This document shows, one piece after another, positions 46,302-60,786 of a stretch of 64,000 bases of DNA. The first letter of the stretch is position 1. The number at the start of each line of letters is the position of its first letter. The stretch lies in the NCBI GenBank assembly GCA_001465935.1, contig LNKV01000001.1, positions 496,001 through 560,000 on the forward strand, read 5' to 3'. Both the position numbers and the translations under genes were made by a program. The DNA comes from Clarireedia homoeocarpa. Taxonomy: Eukaryota; Ascomycota; Leotiomycetes; Helotiales; Rutstroemiaceae. The notes under the pieces are model-generated. The model was not told where the DNA came from and did no database searches. It saw only the letters and a program-made list of their open reading frames with translations.

Positions 46302-49300
46302 AGGGTCGCGTCGTATGAGGTAACTCTTCCCTCGCTTCTGTTTGGCGCTGTTTTTTGTGTTGTATGGCGGTTTCTGCCAATGTTTCTCGCTTTCTCGATG
46401 ATTATTGATTGATTAATCGACAGATTGACTGCTCAGTGCGTTCTGGATTGATGTCAAGATGACGCGGTCCGTGATCTGATATAAATATCAAAAGAAGGGG
46501 GAAACAAGCTGGTCAAATATGAAATGGAGGTAAGGATCTTCTCCATCTATACGAATGATTGGGTGATTCAGCTCAGATGAGGTCGAACATCTTGAACTAT
46601 GAAGTATTAAAAAAAAAACCTTGAGAGTAGCAACGGCGTCCGAATGGTCGGAAGTACGAAAATTCAGAGTTATGTAAATTATGCATGGAAACACAGATCG
46701 AAACCATTGAAGAAGGCCACTTAGGACCACTTCTCCGAAGACCATTTACAATCATCCTGTCCCTGAATCGTGCATATATCTGGAATACTTGAGGCTTAGA
46801 CTACCTTCAATGAGTTAGGCCACGATGAGAGGTCTCATCCAAACCTTGGAAATGACAATATCTCCATGAATATTACATTGTTATACCGTGCTCTACCGTG
46901 TTTTGTCCCGTAACTATTCCACCTCATGCTGAGTCGTCCGCTTGATATTACCACACCTTCCCTTACCTACTCGGGCAGCTTCTCTAGTAAGTAAGGTCGG
47001 GATCGTTGGAAGATCAAAAAACGGTACGAAGGTAGAGACACCCACGATGCAAGATGCGAGACGGTGGGGAACTCCTTCATTCCTCCCCTTCTCGATGGAA
47101 TGTGGAGCTCAGACATCACGACGTGGTATATAGTGTCCCTAGGGAGAATTAAGACAGCGATTGCAATGAAGTAGTTACAAATGTGGTAAAGACTCATGTG
47201 TACCGATGATGATGTTTGACTCTTCGTACCGTACTTATCTAGGTGCATTTGTGGTTCTGCAGACAAAGTCGATTTAGATTTGAGCCTAGACGTGGAGTGG
47301 TGGTATTCTGCGTACAACAACACCAACAATACCCTATTATAGAAGTAGAGCATTTACTTGTAAGATATTACCCTTAGAAGCATAGACCTCTTGCTTCCCG
47401 ATTAAATCCATCGTACAGCCGTAGAAAGCCGAGAGGCTACTTTCTCGAAGTTAAGGTCAGGTTGAGCAGACCCAGTGGCTGCAAAGAGTGCTCTAGTTCT
47501 CTAGAACTGTTGAATACACCTAGTACTTTGTTTAACTACCATAGACCTTCATACTACACGATCTATAGACGTCCCAAAGTCCTCTTCACAAATCTATTTC
47601 TCTGCCATATCCACTAGTGAATCTAGGTAAATTTACTGCATCTGCGGACTACTCTGACTCTCTAACTATACCTATTGGATTTCGTATTAGCTATGTTAAC
47701 TGGCTGTTTTATGTTAATATGACGAATTTTAGATACCCTTTCAGATAGATGCATAATGTACCTTGAATCTTCCCAGTAGGCACATCCGATCTACTTCGTA
47801 TGTTGATCATCTAGAATGACCCCTTAACAATATACCTTGAACCTAGCTTACTGTCATCTACGGTCTGTACTATATATATACATACTTTTTGTGGTACCAA
47901 CTATCAAGATGATTATGAATCTTCATCAATTTTTCGAGTAGCGAGGAGAGGGCCACATCATATCTCTACATATTTGTAACAGTATATTATACTAACTATC
48001 TGTACACATAATTCCACTGTTCAGTAATTTCTTTAATGATCCTTAGATCATGATCTAGGATACCCTTGTGAACGTTTCATCAAAACATCGTTTATATACT
48101 TCCTATTTAGAGCGTAAGTCGCGAGACGTCTATGTGTTTGGATGGAGAGCAATCGCAGCAAAAGATCAACCGGGGCATTTGGGGTTGTATATCTACCTGA
48201 ATATACCCTCCCAGTCTTAATAAAATTAACTTTGATAAAAGGTCCGAGAGCCATAGATGAGAGTAGAAGAGCATGCTCTCAGTAGAGAGAGCACAGAGCA
48301 GCAATCATAGTTGCGGAAAGCGGAGCGGCCCTTTTGTCCCCCTCTCTGTTCAATTGACCCGTGGCGTGGAACAACGGGCTTAAGAGAGACAGCGGGAATT
48401 CGTAATAGAACCCACTGTTAGGAAGTATAAAACATTGAAACTCCCGAGGTATTGGGTATTGGTCTGCAACCTAGTAGCTGACTAGTTCTAGTATCATCCA
48501 GAAAAGATCACGAAGTACGATGACCCAAACTAGAACAATGCTTTAAAGGGAAACTAGAATAATAACCAACCGCCTTGGTATCTTGGAAGGCTATGGTCCC
48601 CGATTCGGTAACCCGCCAGGCTTACTTTGGTATGGCTGTCCAGGCCGTAAGAGTCCCGAGGATCTTAATAAATCAATAAGTCACCAACCGAAGTCATTCA
48701 TCCTATTCATTCAACCATTGACCTTGTTTCTTAGGGGGGCTTAATAGTGTGCTGATATACCAGCTCATTGACCAATGGTTCTACCGTCCAAATGTCATTG
48801 TATCCATGTTTGAGATCAACCGTGCCGCACCAAGTACCCTGTAACTTGACTTTTGTCCCGGATAGTTTCGGTCAGAAATCCGTGAGATCTATTCATCAGA
48901 TGATGATAAAAAGGGTTTCAGGTACAACCTCGTGGGAAGACTTCAAACTATGGTGCCTATGAGGTAATTGAGCATTCATTCTCGAAGTCCCGACATTCAG
49001 CCGAGGAACGATCTTTCCGGGCAATGTCTCATTTGGTTTCTTACCTCACTACCAACGACTGACAATATTACGACCAACATATCACGACTCACCTCGCCGT
49101 TGTGCGGTCTACCCCAGCTAGGACATATTATTATATCGTATCTTAACACATCGTACATCACATGCATGGAAAAGACCAACATGAAGTCCAAACTCATCAA
49201 TCCATTACATCGAAACCCACGGTAAAGATTTCATAAGCACTTCATCAGTTTCGCTTCTCGTCAAACAAAACCACTCCTGACATCTGACATTCCTACCTAC

Positions 49301-51180
49301 AACAGCAACGACTAAGGACCGCCAGCGAGTCTTGGCTGCACGGGTAGATCAACTGATTTACTCTTACTCAGCCGACTTTCTCCTCTCACACTATTTCTAT
49401 ACCCTTAAAGCTATATCTTACTACCCAACTAAACCACACTTCAAAACCACTGGACGTCATTGAGAAGTCGCATCTTGCTTAACCTTGGTAATGCTTAGCA
49501 TGGTGTCTCGCACCCAGCTGTACTCAAGTAAGTTAGTTGCGCACCTGGTTGAGGAAAGGCTTCCTAAGTGAGCTCCATGCTGTCTCGACTCACTTGGGAA
49601 CAATTCTCTTACAGTAAGAAAACACGAAATGAGTTCTTCCATCTTCAAGACTTTGCCAAGCTGGATAGGTTTACGTTCTGGCCGATAACCGAACAAAAGT
49701 CTCCAATTTTCTTTTCCCAATCCTTCACTGTCGTTCCGGCGCATTCATTCAACAACTGCCTTGTACCCTGCCGATACTGCACGCAGGCCACCATCACATC
49801 TACACAGTCATAAGCTTGTACACATCCGGGAGCATTAAACGATTACTGATCCAATAGCCCAGGGTCTGGCAGTCTGGCAGGGTCTGCCAACGAAAAAGCT
49901 CCCCAACCATCATTAGCAATGATAATCGCCCTCATGGATACGAGTCCTAGTGTCCCAAGGTTCGGAGATATGAGCGAAAGGGTAGCATTCTGGGCGGTTG
50001 TACATCAATCCCCAAGGTATCTCGGTTGTTTATGGCGAAAATCATCTTTGTACGACCTTGGAAGGGGGAAAATGTGCCCGACAGACGACAACTGCCGATG
50101 GTCTGATCTTTTGGTGTAACACGCGGCGTGATCACCCAATGATGACGACAGCGTCATCCAGCGACAATATTTTCGGACAACGTCGACATCAACACCGACG
50201 TCGAAATCTCGGCTTTCTTCAACAAGCCCCGGAAAAAAGCTCTGTCCGCATAACACTCCGTCTTCATAAATCTGACAGGTCGCTAGCCTATGATCGTCCC
50301 CTCAAGGTCCCTCACGCGGTAATTTAAGGCCGGAGAAGCTATTCAGCACGCCCTCCCGGACGTTAGCTCTATTGTCCATTGATTGACTGTTCAGGCCCTC
50401 TTAATTCCGCACGCCCGTACTTGAATGCCTTTCACTCGTAGCAGTCTCATCTCACCCCAACTGCCCTCTGATTAGTACGGTGGAGTTCTCTCCGATACTC
50501 TATCCCCCTTTCATTTCTCTTACTCCTTTGTTCTTGCCTCTTAGAGTAAGTAACTCCCGACGCTTTCTCGCAACATGCTCCCCAATTGGTCTGCGTATAG
50601 TAAAATGATGGCATAACCAGCTACGAGCTACGGTACTACTTCAAGAGCTGCGGAAATACGGGCGCTGCTCCTGCATTCATTCCTCAGGTAAATGTGCTGC
50701 TGCCACATACAGTAGGTCCCTCCCAGCGAGTATGTAGAAGCTCGTTCGCCACATGTCACACAGACGGACCAAACAGACCGCACTGATATTGGTTGACGGG
50801 GAACACATCCAGAACGATAGTTACTGCTCAATTCTTGGGGGCCAAATCGGATTGCGAGAACTTCTGATCTTGTGTCACCCCAATAACCGCTGAACGAGCA
50901 GGGGGGCATCGCACCGCAGGAACCTAATCCGCTATCGAATTGCGCATCGGATTTCGCTTTTTTTTTAAATCCGATCATCTCGAAAACCTACATGCACCTC
51001 CATACTAAAGAGCCTATGCTGACCAACTGACCAATTGTAACCTTTCTGTACTGTAGTGAGTGGCTTCGTACTACTACAGATAGTTCTACAGTGCCCCCCA
51101 CTCACGCCCCAGCTGAACGGCGTACGGGCGAACGTGGCCCGAGATATGTAAAAGTCATGGACTTAATTTCTCTATCAGTG

Positions 51181-51241
51181 GTGGTGTAGTGGTGGTGTAG
51201 TGGTGGTGTAGTGGTGGTGTAGTGGTGTCGTAGTGGTGTCG
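51181..51241 (+). repeat. 11-bp tandem repeat (GTGGTGTAGTG)
   Basis: Four perfect units then 1.5 diverged units (GTGTCGTAGTG). A purine/GT-rich strand in gene-free DNA. Confidence 0.95.
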
Positions 51242-52724
51242 CACGGAAAACGTCGGATATGGAGAGACATGCGGGAAAAAGCTACTCTACTCCACCACTG
51301 TGTTCAGATCTCAAAGCAGTTCCTTCAGCTCACTCGCAAACTCAATATTTCCCATCATCAATTGCGATCCAGAACAATGATGACGATAAGACAGATAGAC
51401 GTTCTCGATCCTTCCTTTTTTCCTTTTCAGCTCACCTCACGTCACATCTCAAACAAATTACTACTTGCTGCCTTGTCTCGAATATAGAGAGGGTTATCAA
51501 ACATTCACCTGCAACCTCCTGATCTGTGTAATCTAATTTGACCCAACTAACTATTTCGATTTCCCTCTTCTGCTTTTCCGTGCTTACTCAACTCAACTCT
51601 ACTGAACCCCCCTAACTCGACCTCACCCAACCAACTGTACCCATACATACCATACCTTACAATTCGAACACCAACTCGAAATCCCAAGCCAGCCCGGTCT
51701 AGACCGCTTCCCGGAAAATGAAACATGAAGATCATCCCGTCCATCCCTCCATCCTTCATCAGCACATTCATTTAGCCAGGAGGGGGCATACCAAATCCAA
51801 CATCGGAATCGGGAAGTCGGGGCACTCAAACTCGGCTCGGCTTCGGCTTGCAAGACGTCGACTCGGCTTCCTTCTAAGAAATGTGTATGTAATCTGGCGC
51901 AGCTGACTTGATGATTGGGCCGTTTTGGGTGGGCGAATGGAAACAACAGAAGGGAGGTTTCGTACACATACCGCACCGCATCTTCCTTTGGGGGGGGGGT
52001 TATTAGAAATGCATAAACTTCGCACGTATTCCCCTGTTCGGCATTCTGCGACATAACTGGATACGGTTATGGGTATAGTTACGGCATCGGGTTTCTACCG
52101 CCTTATGTTAAGGTTGGCTTATGTCTCTCACGTCTGTCCACTTTCTCGGTCCTGTTCTTCCTTCATTCTGCACTTTTTTGTTTTTCCCGTGCCTATGGGT
52201 TTGGCGGATTGTTTATTGTCTGGGGTCCCCGTGTTTCCCGTGTTGCACAAGACCAAGGCAGGAAATTGCATAGGTCATGGATTTAAGAATTTCTGTCCGG
52301 TCGGCTGGTGGCAGGATGGCATGAGATGGGTTAAGTGCTTATCACAACAAGGCGGAGTTGGTAAGCGAATCGTGAGTAAGTAAGTCGCTGGACCGGTTTT
52401 CGATATCCAGGGAAAGAATTTACGGAAAGATTGGCGTTTGGTACTGACATTGTGAAAGGAAATTGCAGACTAGGGGCCAAGAACAAAAGAACGGTCAGAG
52501 AAGATGGTCAGGAGAAGGGTCATTTACTTTACATCTGTATCTACACTTTAGGACACTAAAAGATTACCAGAGTAGATTGGGTTTGCGCCACCTTTTTCTT
52601 CCAGCCAGCTGCTGGTTGACAGGTAATCCCACTCTCTGCTTTTGTGAAACGCCATTGATGTGGCGTTCTTGTCTTTCTAGATAGGATGGTGAGTGCGATG
52701 CTTGTATCACCAGTGCCAGCAAGC

Positions 52725-52755
52725 TAGGCAGAAGGTAGGCAGAAGGTAGGCAGAT
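52725..52755 (+). repeat. 11-bp tandem repeat (AGGCAGAAGGT)
   Basis: About 2.5 near-perfect copies in gene-free DNA. Confidence 0.8.
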
Positions 52756-55150
52756 AGTTGCAGATTTACAGAAAGAAGCTTTACAGCTCATACATTTTTT
52801 CCTGAATTGCATGAATTGGAAGTTATATCAGCTAGATTTGTGGTTTGGGAACGGTACAACACAAGGGGCATTTTGGCGATATGTGTGTGTGTGTATATGT
52901 GCACAGGGTGGATGTGTGATACGATGCGGGGTTGTGGCGTAGAATGCGCTAGGTTGCAGTGTGGTTGTGTTACAATGCACCGGTCGGTGTTACTATGCTT
53001 GGATAAGGCAATGGATAAGAACGGGGAATGATTATAGGGTGGCAGCCTATTCTTCCTTGTGTCACATAGCGATTTCTTTGGGACGACGGACAGAGTAGTT
53101 TCCGTGCGATGGAAGACAGGATTGATGTGCTCAGATCGCTTTTGGGTGGGATAAGATAGAGAAAGGATACGACAGCAGGATGGTACGGGATTTGGGTTGG
53201 CATGGAGATGGGAATTCAGCGTGGGACGGACAAAGTTCCGAACTAGCTCTACTACCAAGAAGATGTCTCATTGAGAACGGTTCCTCCACCCTGAAAGTAG
53301 ATATGTACATGACGTTGCTAACCAACTGGAAGTGCTCTAGCCTCGACGCAGCTACCTTAGGGTTCAATTGGTGTCTAACTATCTAACCGCATCTAGGACG
53401 ATTTCTTCAATAACCCTAGACAAGTCCTCTTGCTCATTCATTCTCTCCTTTACATCGAAAAAGACTAGTAAACTCTCTTCATTTCTCTGCTTACTCTACC
53501 CTCGGAATTTGAAATGACCACGAGATCAATCAATCAATCATCCACGAGCCAAGTCGGAGGAGATGAAACATACGCGTAACCTCGAGGTTTTCATCATCGT
53601 TTCTCACTCTCTCTACGAGTACATGCCACATGGGATGAAGGGCAAGAAGAAAGCTTCCTTATGTCCCGGAGTTATCCCGTGTCGTCTGCACAGGAAGCAT
53701 CTCCCGGGGTTTTGGCACCACGGATATGATAGCTCATTATCGTGTCTTCTTTGCATTACTCGGCAAAGGAGAGGAACTCTGTTCCCATCGTTATGCTAGT
53801 GCATCTTTTGGAGATTTACTCCTAATATCAAAAAGCCTATATCATGTATAGACAGGTATTGTCCGTCTATGGACAAGACGCCAAGCTTGTCTGAGCTGTT
53901 TGATATTACTCTCTGCCCAGGTATATTCTTAGTACAGATACATCCAGTAAGTTCGATTCCACATTTACATGGTAAAGGGTTATAAGCTGAGGTAGATCAT
54001 CTTTCAACCTACCGTGCCACAGATATTTTCAAATTATCGGATCACACTGGAAAGAAAGAAGGCAGCCGATTCGGTACCTGATATTCTGTGTTCGCTTGCT
54101 TTTTTCCATGTAGATGGGATAGCATAGATGGGAATAGGACCAGCTTGAGATTTGATGGCACGGCAGAGATGGAAAATGCACTGTATTGCACTGGGGGTGT
54201 AGGAGGCTAATGTATGCATGTACCGACCGTTTTGGTATGACTTACATGGGAGATGGTGTCATTGGCTTGTAGAAAGAGTTTGTTGGATGGGTGGTGGGAG
54301 GTAAGTGGTGGATTGATCCTTTTTTAATTTTCAATGCCGTGCTGAAGATCGATGCGATGTGATGCGGCTGGTCCGGAGAGACGGGTGGTATGAATGGAGA
54401 GTTGTATTGTACGAAGCGAAGTTTACCCGGCCAGGCATGCGTGGAACTCGAGGTGAAGATTGGCAATGTGTTAAGACAGGATGGGATGAACGAGAGGCTT
54501 GTCTCTGGAGTTTAGAAGCTGAGGATGATGGCGGTTGGATGGGCTGGATCTTCTTACTTGATTCAACACCATCTACTGTCCCATATCCATATCCATACTT
54601 TCACTTGCCGCCTTGACGGATGCTACTCACCCTATACTAATTAACAGTCATCATGTGCGACGATCAAATGATACAATTCTAATAACCAGCGCCTCCTTTT
54701 CAATTTGACTTCACGCTTTCTCGATTTATTGTCCCAACTATCCATCCAACTATCCACCGCGCTAACTGGATATCTCCATCTCAACCGTTAACATTCATTT
54801 ATCGTATAATACCACATCAAAGTTAGCCTGACCAATATCTCACCCCACAGGATACGAACCCGAAAACATACACCAAAAATACCCTCCCGAAACATGAGAC
54901 TAATCCCCCCCCCCCTCCAATCCATAGATCAAAGAAGACCCCAAATGTCCCATCTCAAAATTCAATCTCACCACACCTCGCCTTTCTCTCCTTCAAACTA
55001 TCTAGTCGAAAGACCCCTACCTTTTCTCCTTCCTTCCTTGCCCTCCTGTCTTTTCCTTGCCCTTCTGTCTTTTCCTTGCTCGTATGTATTTCGTCTGCCT
55101 TGTATCTTGCATCTTACCGAAACGGGCGCGCCTTGCTCTTGGCGAATTAG

Positions 55151-55177
55151 CCATGGCATGGCATGGCATGGCATGGC
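55151..55177 (+). repeat. pentanucleotide repeat (CATGG)5
   Basis: Five perfect units. These create runs of Met codons in one frame that do not indicate a gene. Confidence 0.95.
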
Positions 55178-56593
55178 TCCCGGCTCACGGCTCGCTTTCG
55201 CTTCATCTTTTCTCTCTGTGTTCCCGACCCGAGTTTTTGGTTAGGTTCTTATCCTCGTGTTCCTCGCTTGCTTACTTTCCTATTCACGTACGGGGGTTAC
55301 ATGAAGGGTGAATTCCCGGCTGGTGGCATGGAATCGGAGCTTACTCCAGTCAGCACTTTCGGCCGTTGGGCCGCTGTACTGTACGTAGGGATGCTGATTG
55401 ATTGTATGTATTCGGATAGGAATCGGCTATACGTAAGGAGTAAGTAACGTACATCTGTGCGACCGCTACTTGCTTACTCACTCATGAGTTGTAGTGAGCG
55501 GATCAAGTCTCTGTCATATCTCAAGTTGCCTCTCTGCATTTACAGTATAGTATGTAAAGTAAAGGTGGATATTTTCTTTTCTTACTCTAGTCTGTTTGAT
55601 TGTTCATCACTTCCTATGACTACTGCGTTGCAGAATATTATGTATGAAGCTGCGCCTCCATCACGAACTACAGTTTTAGTTCATATCATATCATAATCGT
55701 GTTTGTGATGAACCAGTTGGTGCATTTCCATAGCCTTTCTACTTTACTGATGACTGGATATGAATGGAAAGCAGATAGTCAGCGACGGCAGTAGAGAAAG
55801 TATCGTGGGATGTAGAGACAGAACCGATGCAACCCGAGCGGATTAAAGTGGCCTTCGTCTCATTCCCTGGCATGTCAAGAATCCTCTAGCTATGGATGGA
55901 AAGAGGAAGAAGAGTTTTGTTTCAAGCTACCGTAGCTAGATCGAGCTGCCAGCCAGTGGGTGAGTTGTCTACTGCCCCTATGTGCCGTGTTGCAGGTAAG
56001 TTCACCTCACTAATCAAATATACGTGAAGGAAAGTAGAAAAAAGAAAGGAAAAATCCCACTCAGCAAGCTTGGAGATTGAATCGTCATCAATCATCATCA
56101 TCATCGTCGTCGTCAGCCCTAAACTATCACCATCTACCTAATTTATCTATCTAAACTCCGAGTCTCACCTCCAACTAGAGCTAAATACCTCAACCCCCAC
56201 TTCACCCAAGTTCACCCAACACCAAACTAAAATAACATTTCACATGCTGACGTCTCAAAACTTGCGTTCCGCAAATCCCCTCTCCCTCAATTCCTCACAC
56301 CGCGCGCCTCCTCAATTCAAAGAACCAGTCAGAGCATCAACTAACGCTTGCAATGCAGATGCCAAGACACGCGGGCTGCATAGTGTGCCAGAGTTTCGGG
56401 TTCGGATTCAGTCACATGTTTGCTGAGACGGGGCGCGTCGTACGTGGATGATAAGCTCTATAGATAGGTGAAAATTTTCTCGTTATGGAAGGCTACGCGG
56501 TGTGTGGTTTTTGATGGGAGGGGCTGTGCTTGGAGGGGTTGGGAGCGTTTGATAGGAATTATGGAGTTGGGTTTTAGATGGATATAAGGTTTT

Positions 56594-56620
56594 GTATTGG
56601 TATTGGTATTGGTATTGGTA
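56594..56620 (+). repeat. hexanucleotide repeat (TATTGG)4
   Basis: Four perfect units. Their complement contains CCAATA, so each unit offers a CCAAT-like core; relevance unknown. Confidence 0.9.
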
Positions 56621-59300
56621 AGTAGATCGATGGGGATGAATGTATCTGGCATGGTCTTGGTTGTATCGATACAGTTGCGTTGTCGTGAGGCTCCGTTATG
56701 TGGATGCCTTTTCAGTGCGATCAAGTGATCGGATCAATTTCTTAGTTTGGTTGAAGTTGAGGGATCCTTGACTAGTTGGATACGATGGCATGCATTGAAC
56801 AACTCCTGTTCGTGTTCGGCTTGGACGCAAGTTCAGCGATCAGATTGTATTGTGTTGGCGGAAGTTTTCGTGTTGTCGTTTCTGGTTCATTCCATTCACA
56901 ATGAGCAGGAAGCACTGCACTGCAGTATCTTACTCATCAAATCATGACATCAACAGCTCCGCTGCTTTCCACCACTCTCCGCTGTGGTGGTCTCCGCTCT
57001 ACATGTCAGAGAAGTATTGCTCCCTTGCATTTATATGCAGGGTCATATATGCAGGTCTTGAAGACAAGCAACAAAACTTTACTTCAAAATGAAGCAGCAA
57101 GGGGGAAGAGGGCATTGTAGATGATGAATGTGGAGCCTGAGTCTATTCTATTTCATCGGGTCTATAGCTTGGGATTTTGACAAAGCTATTGCATTTCTCT
57201 AGTCGGCTAGGAAGACGAATATTTCTTACATCGTTTGAAATAATCGTTCTGTTTCTGGCTGCTCCACTTGAAGGTTGCCCATGTCTTAGTTCCACGCACC
57301 TAGTTGGATGCGCGTAAGAATGAGACAGTTAATGGTATACCTGTTTACAGGCTGGTGACAACCCTTTGATATACAAGCTATTTTGGCGGTTTACTAGTTC
57401 GGTAAATCGCTGGGTTGGAGTGCAAGAAGGGAACTCAGGGTATATCTGCGGGCCGTAGATGTGAAGCGCCAGTGCAGGGAGAGAAGCACACTGGGATATG
57501 CTTGTATTCTTTGTATATTCTTTCAAATCACATATCTATCGAGAATTTTGCTTGATAATCTACCGATGGTTCGATAGATTTACAGCTGAAGCTCTTTACG
57601 TGATAGTAATTGTTTGAGGTATGCCTGCGAGGTGTGGATATCTTGCTGGCTGTCCAGCATCCGGAATACTAGTTTGGTATTTGGATAGTCTATTGAAAGG
57701 ACAAATCTCGCAAGTAGAGAAAGGAGGCATCAATTCGCAGTATGCTTGTGTTGCATGTAACTATTCGAACTTCGAACATTTCAAAACTAAATTGACAATA
57801 TTGACAACTGATAGCGAACTGCCACCTAGTGACAAAACTAGCTCTTCCTCAACGCACCTACTCTTCTATTCAACGGCCGACTTGCTGCAAGTCATCGCTT
57901 CTCACTTCCAGGGAAATCCTCACCGTAGTTTGGATGGGTAGTAACACGGTCCATTCACGGGACTACACGACGACAGAAAAAACTTCAAACTGACTGAGAG
58001 CATGGAGAGATCTCCGATCGCAGGTATAATCTCTCGATATCGAGAAGATAAGATGGCTTGGTGTAAATGCCGACATACTCATGCAGCGATTCAATTGTGC
58101 CTCTGCTAAGTGGACCAATATACAATCCACCACGCTCAGGGCACCCACGTATCCATTCTTGTCCCCACTCAGATGCATGCATATACGCACGAAGAAATGC
58201 ATGCATGCACGCATCCGCTGTACAAAATATCAATTTTCCCATCTTCTCTTCGATTGAAAAGTTCTCTTCAGTCAAGATACCAACATTGAGTTTAGTGTCC
58301 ACTTGACTCAAAACCTATGTCTCCACCCACACATGGTAAGATTACATTGCCATAACAGCATTCGCAAATCCCATCTCTTCCTCGCTGCACTCCACATGAC
58401 TCAAACCAGACCAGCCTTGCCACGAAATGCTCCAAAGCCTACCCGTTTCTGGAAAACAGCACAACACGATTGCGTATCCATATCCATCAACCTATTTCCG
58501 CCCTATCACGTCATTGAGCAGCTTGTCTGGGCTGAAACAACAAACATAATAACCCTGCGCAGATACATCATCCTTAGTTTCGAGTAATGTAATTCTACAG
58601 ATCTGCCTGCTCACTACTGCAACCATCGTAGCTGCAGTGCTTGCTTGCACGCCCTCGCTGTATGGAAGACAGCCAAGATGCTTCCATGGTGTTCCATGAT
58701 TCTTCGCTGCTAACGCATACCGCTTCACTGCTCTAGTGGGCGTACTCGTCTATTTGCAAATCCATCTACCTATACAACTCTCCCACCCACACACTCATCT
58801 ACACAACCACCAACCACCAACCACCAATCGCCGACCCCGAAGTCACCCCGCCCATACTTTGCCCCCCCAAAGCCCCCCCAAACCAACCCCTCCTTTCACC
58901 GACATCTCACACATGCCCATACACACACCCCATTTCCCATTCCTCCCCACCTCACCCCACTAGAGCTAAAATAGCTCTAAACCCTATCTATCCAACTCTT
59001 TCCAATCCCTTCGGCGATCAACCATAGCGTACCCCGTGAGGTATGCACAAACGATCATGTCGAGCTTAATCGCTGCTCCCACTTGCTCCAACCCCACTTT
59101 CCTTCCCTTTCCTTCGTCCTCAGTCCTTCCTTGCTTCACTTAGATCCAGTAACTATTCGTGGAAGTATATGAGCGAGCTAATGTATGACTCCACATGAGC
59201 TATTCCGCGCGCACCGATCGCATGCACGGAAGAAATATTCGCTCGCACGCGGAGATATTGTGTATCGTAAACTGAATCAACCTCCCTACATCAACCCGTA

Positions 59301-59336
59301 CCGTAACATCGACCGTAACATCGACCGTAACATCGA
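59301..59336 (+). repeat. 3 x 12-bp repeat (CGTAACATCGAC)
   Basis: Three near-perfect 12-bp units in gene-free DNA. Confidence 0.9.
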
Positions 59337-60717
59337 AAATGCCGTAGCCACCAGCCGAGGTACGTATGTTTATTTTCATTTCCAGTCTACTCCTAGCCCA
59401 TCCACTCAAAATGCAGAACCTAGACTGTGTGTGGTGCTATGACTTGAACTCATCTCCACTCCCACAGCCAATAAACCACCTTACCAAGCAGGCTGGTTGG
59501 CTGTGTGGCTGTGTTTGCTCAGCTGCTTGCTTACTTGCGTACTCAGCTAGTTTAATCCCAATATGCATCGTACCATTCTGTAAACATCGCAGTTCCCTCC
59601 ATCTGTCACTCCCTCGTGCCTCTCCCCTTCCAGATCCGGAAATTCCAGCAGAATACACCACACCATTCTAGTCATGACCCTCGTCCCAGCACATCCCATC
59701 CACCCCACTTTCCGCTGTCTTTTCCTGCGAAACATATTTCCTGCTCGCACATTGATGCATACGGATGGATAGATAGATGGGGCGTATCCGCTCCCGATCT
59801 CGATTGTCGCATCTCCCGTTTCCTCCGCTGGTTCATATCCCTGCTTCGTTACTTTCGTCTTTGTCAATTGGGTCTTGAGCTTGTGATCGCTTCTGGCTGT
59901 GTATACATGGGCTGGTGGTGCTCAGCTCAGCCCAGCTCGTGCCTCTTGGTTTTGGGGGTGGTATCAGATCATGCTATTCAGCTTGTATGTGGATATAGCG
60001 AGAAAGAATGATTCTCACAGCTCAGACTGTCTCGTGCTTCCTGTCATGTTGCCGTTTCTGTTCTATCCTTCCTCTACCCCCCCCCCCCCCCCTTCTTTGC
60101 TCCACCTCCGAACCTCCCCACCTCAGCAGGGCATGTTCCGCTCCCGAGATCTATCTCCACTCATTCCCATCCTCTCTCATCTACTCCCAACATCATATTC
60201 CCGAGCCCAAATACTTCTAATCCCAACCCGCCATACTTATCCCTGTCCATACAACTCCCCAGTCCATGTCCATATGCTTCCATTCACTTGATCTACCTCA
60301 GACCCGCACTCAATCTCGCATTCAATCTCGCATTCCTAATTTTCCGTCCATTCCTCCCTTCCCACTGCATTCCGGTTTTCCGATCTCCCGCCCCAATATC
60401 CGTGCCCTCCCCCCCCACCAACGAGCAACAAGCAACACCCCTGAATCGGATCTCTATCGCCGATTTCCGCAACCCACATCTCTTACCAAGTTTCAAAACT
60501 CGAGTCAATGAATGGGTCAGGAGGCTGTGGTTCTTGAGTCAGGATCAGCTAATCTGCTCTACCCACTATAAACCACTTAACAGCAGCACCCTTACATCAA
60601 GCACTCACCATCCAGTAACACAACTGCACCGAAATTGAACCAAAACAAAGCAGAATAACTTAAAATCAAACTCCCCAAGCGCGCCAATAAAACAAGACAC
60701 ACACCACTTCCACCCCA

Positions 60718-60786
60718 AAACTCAAACTCAAACTCAATCTCAGGATTTAAACTCAAACTCAACCTTAGGATTTAGACTCAGACTCG
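60718..60786 (+). repeat. duplicated (AACTC)n / AGGATTTA block
   Basis: Short ACTCAA runs followed by AGGATTTA occur twice in succession, giving a nested duplication of about 35 bp. Confidence 0.7.

Noticed and set aside
52788..53258. 156-codon minus-strand frame
   Set aside because: Overlaps other open frames on both strands, with no conserved motif, splice sites or coding-like composition.
57568..57585. GGTTCGAT stretch resembling a tRNA T-arm
   Set aside because: No matching acceptor stem, D-arm or anticodon arm could be found around it.
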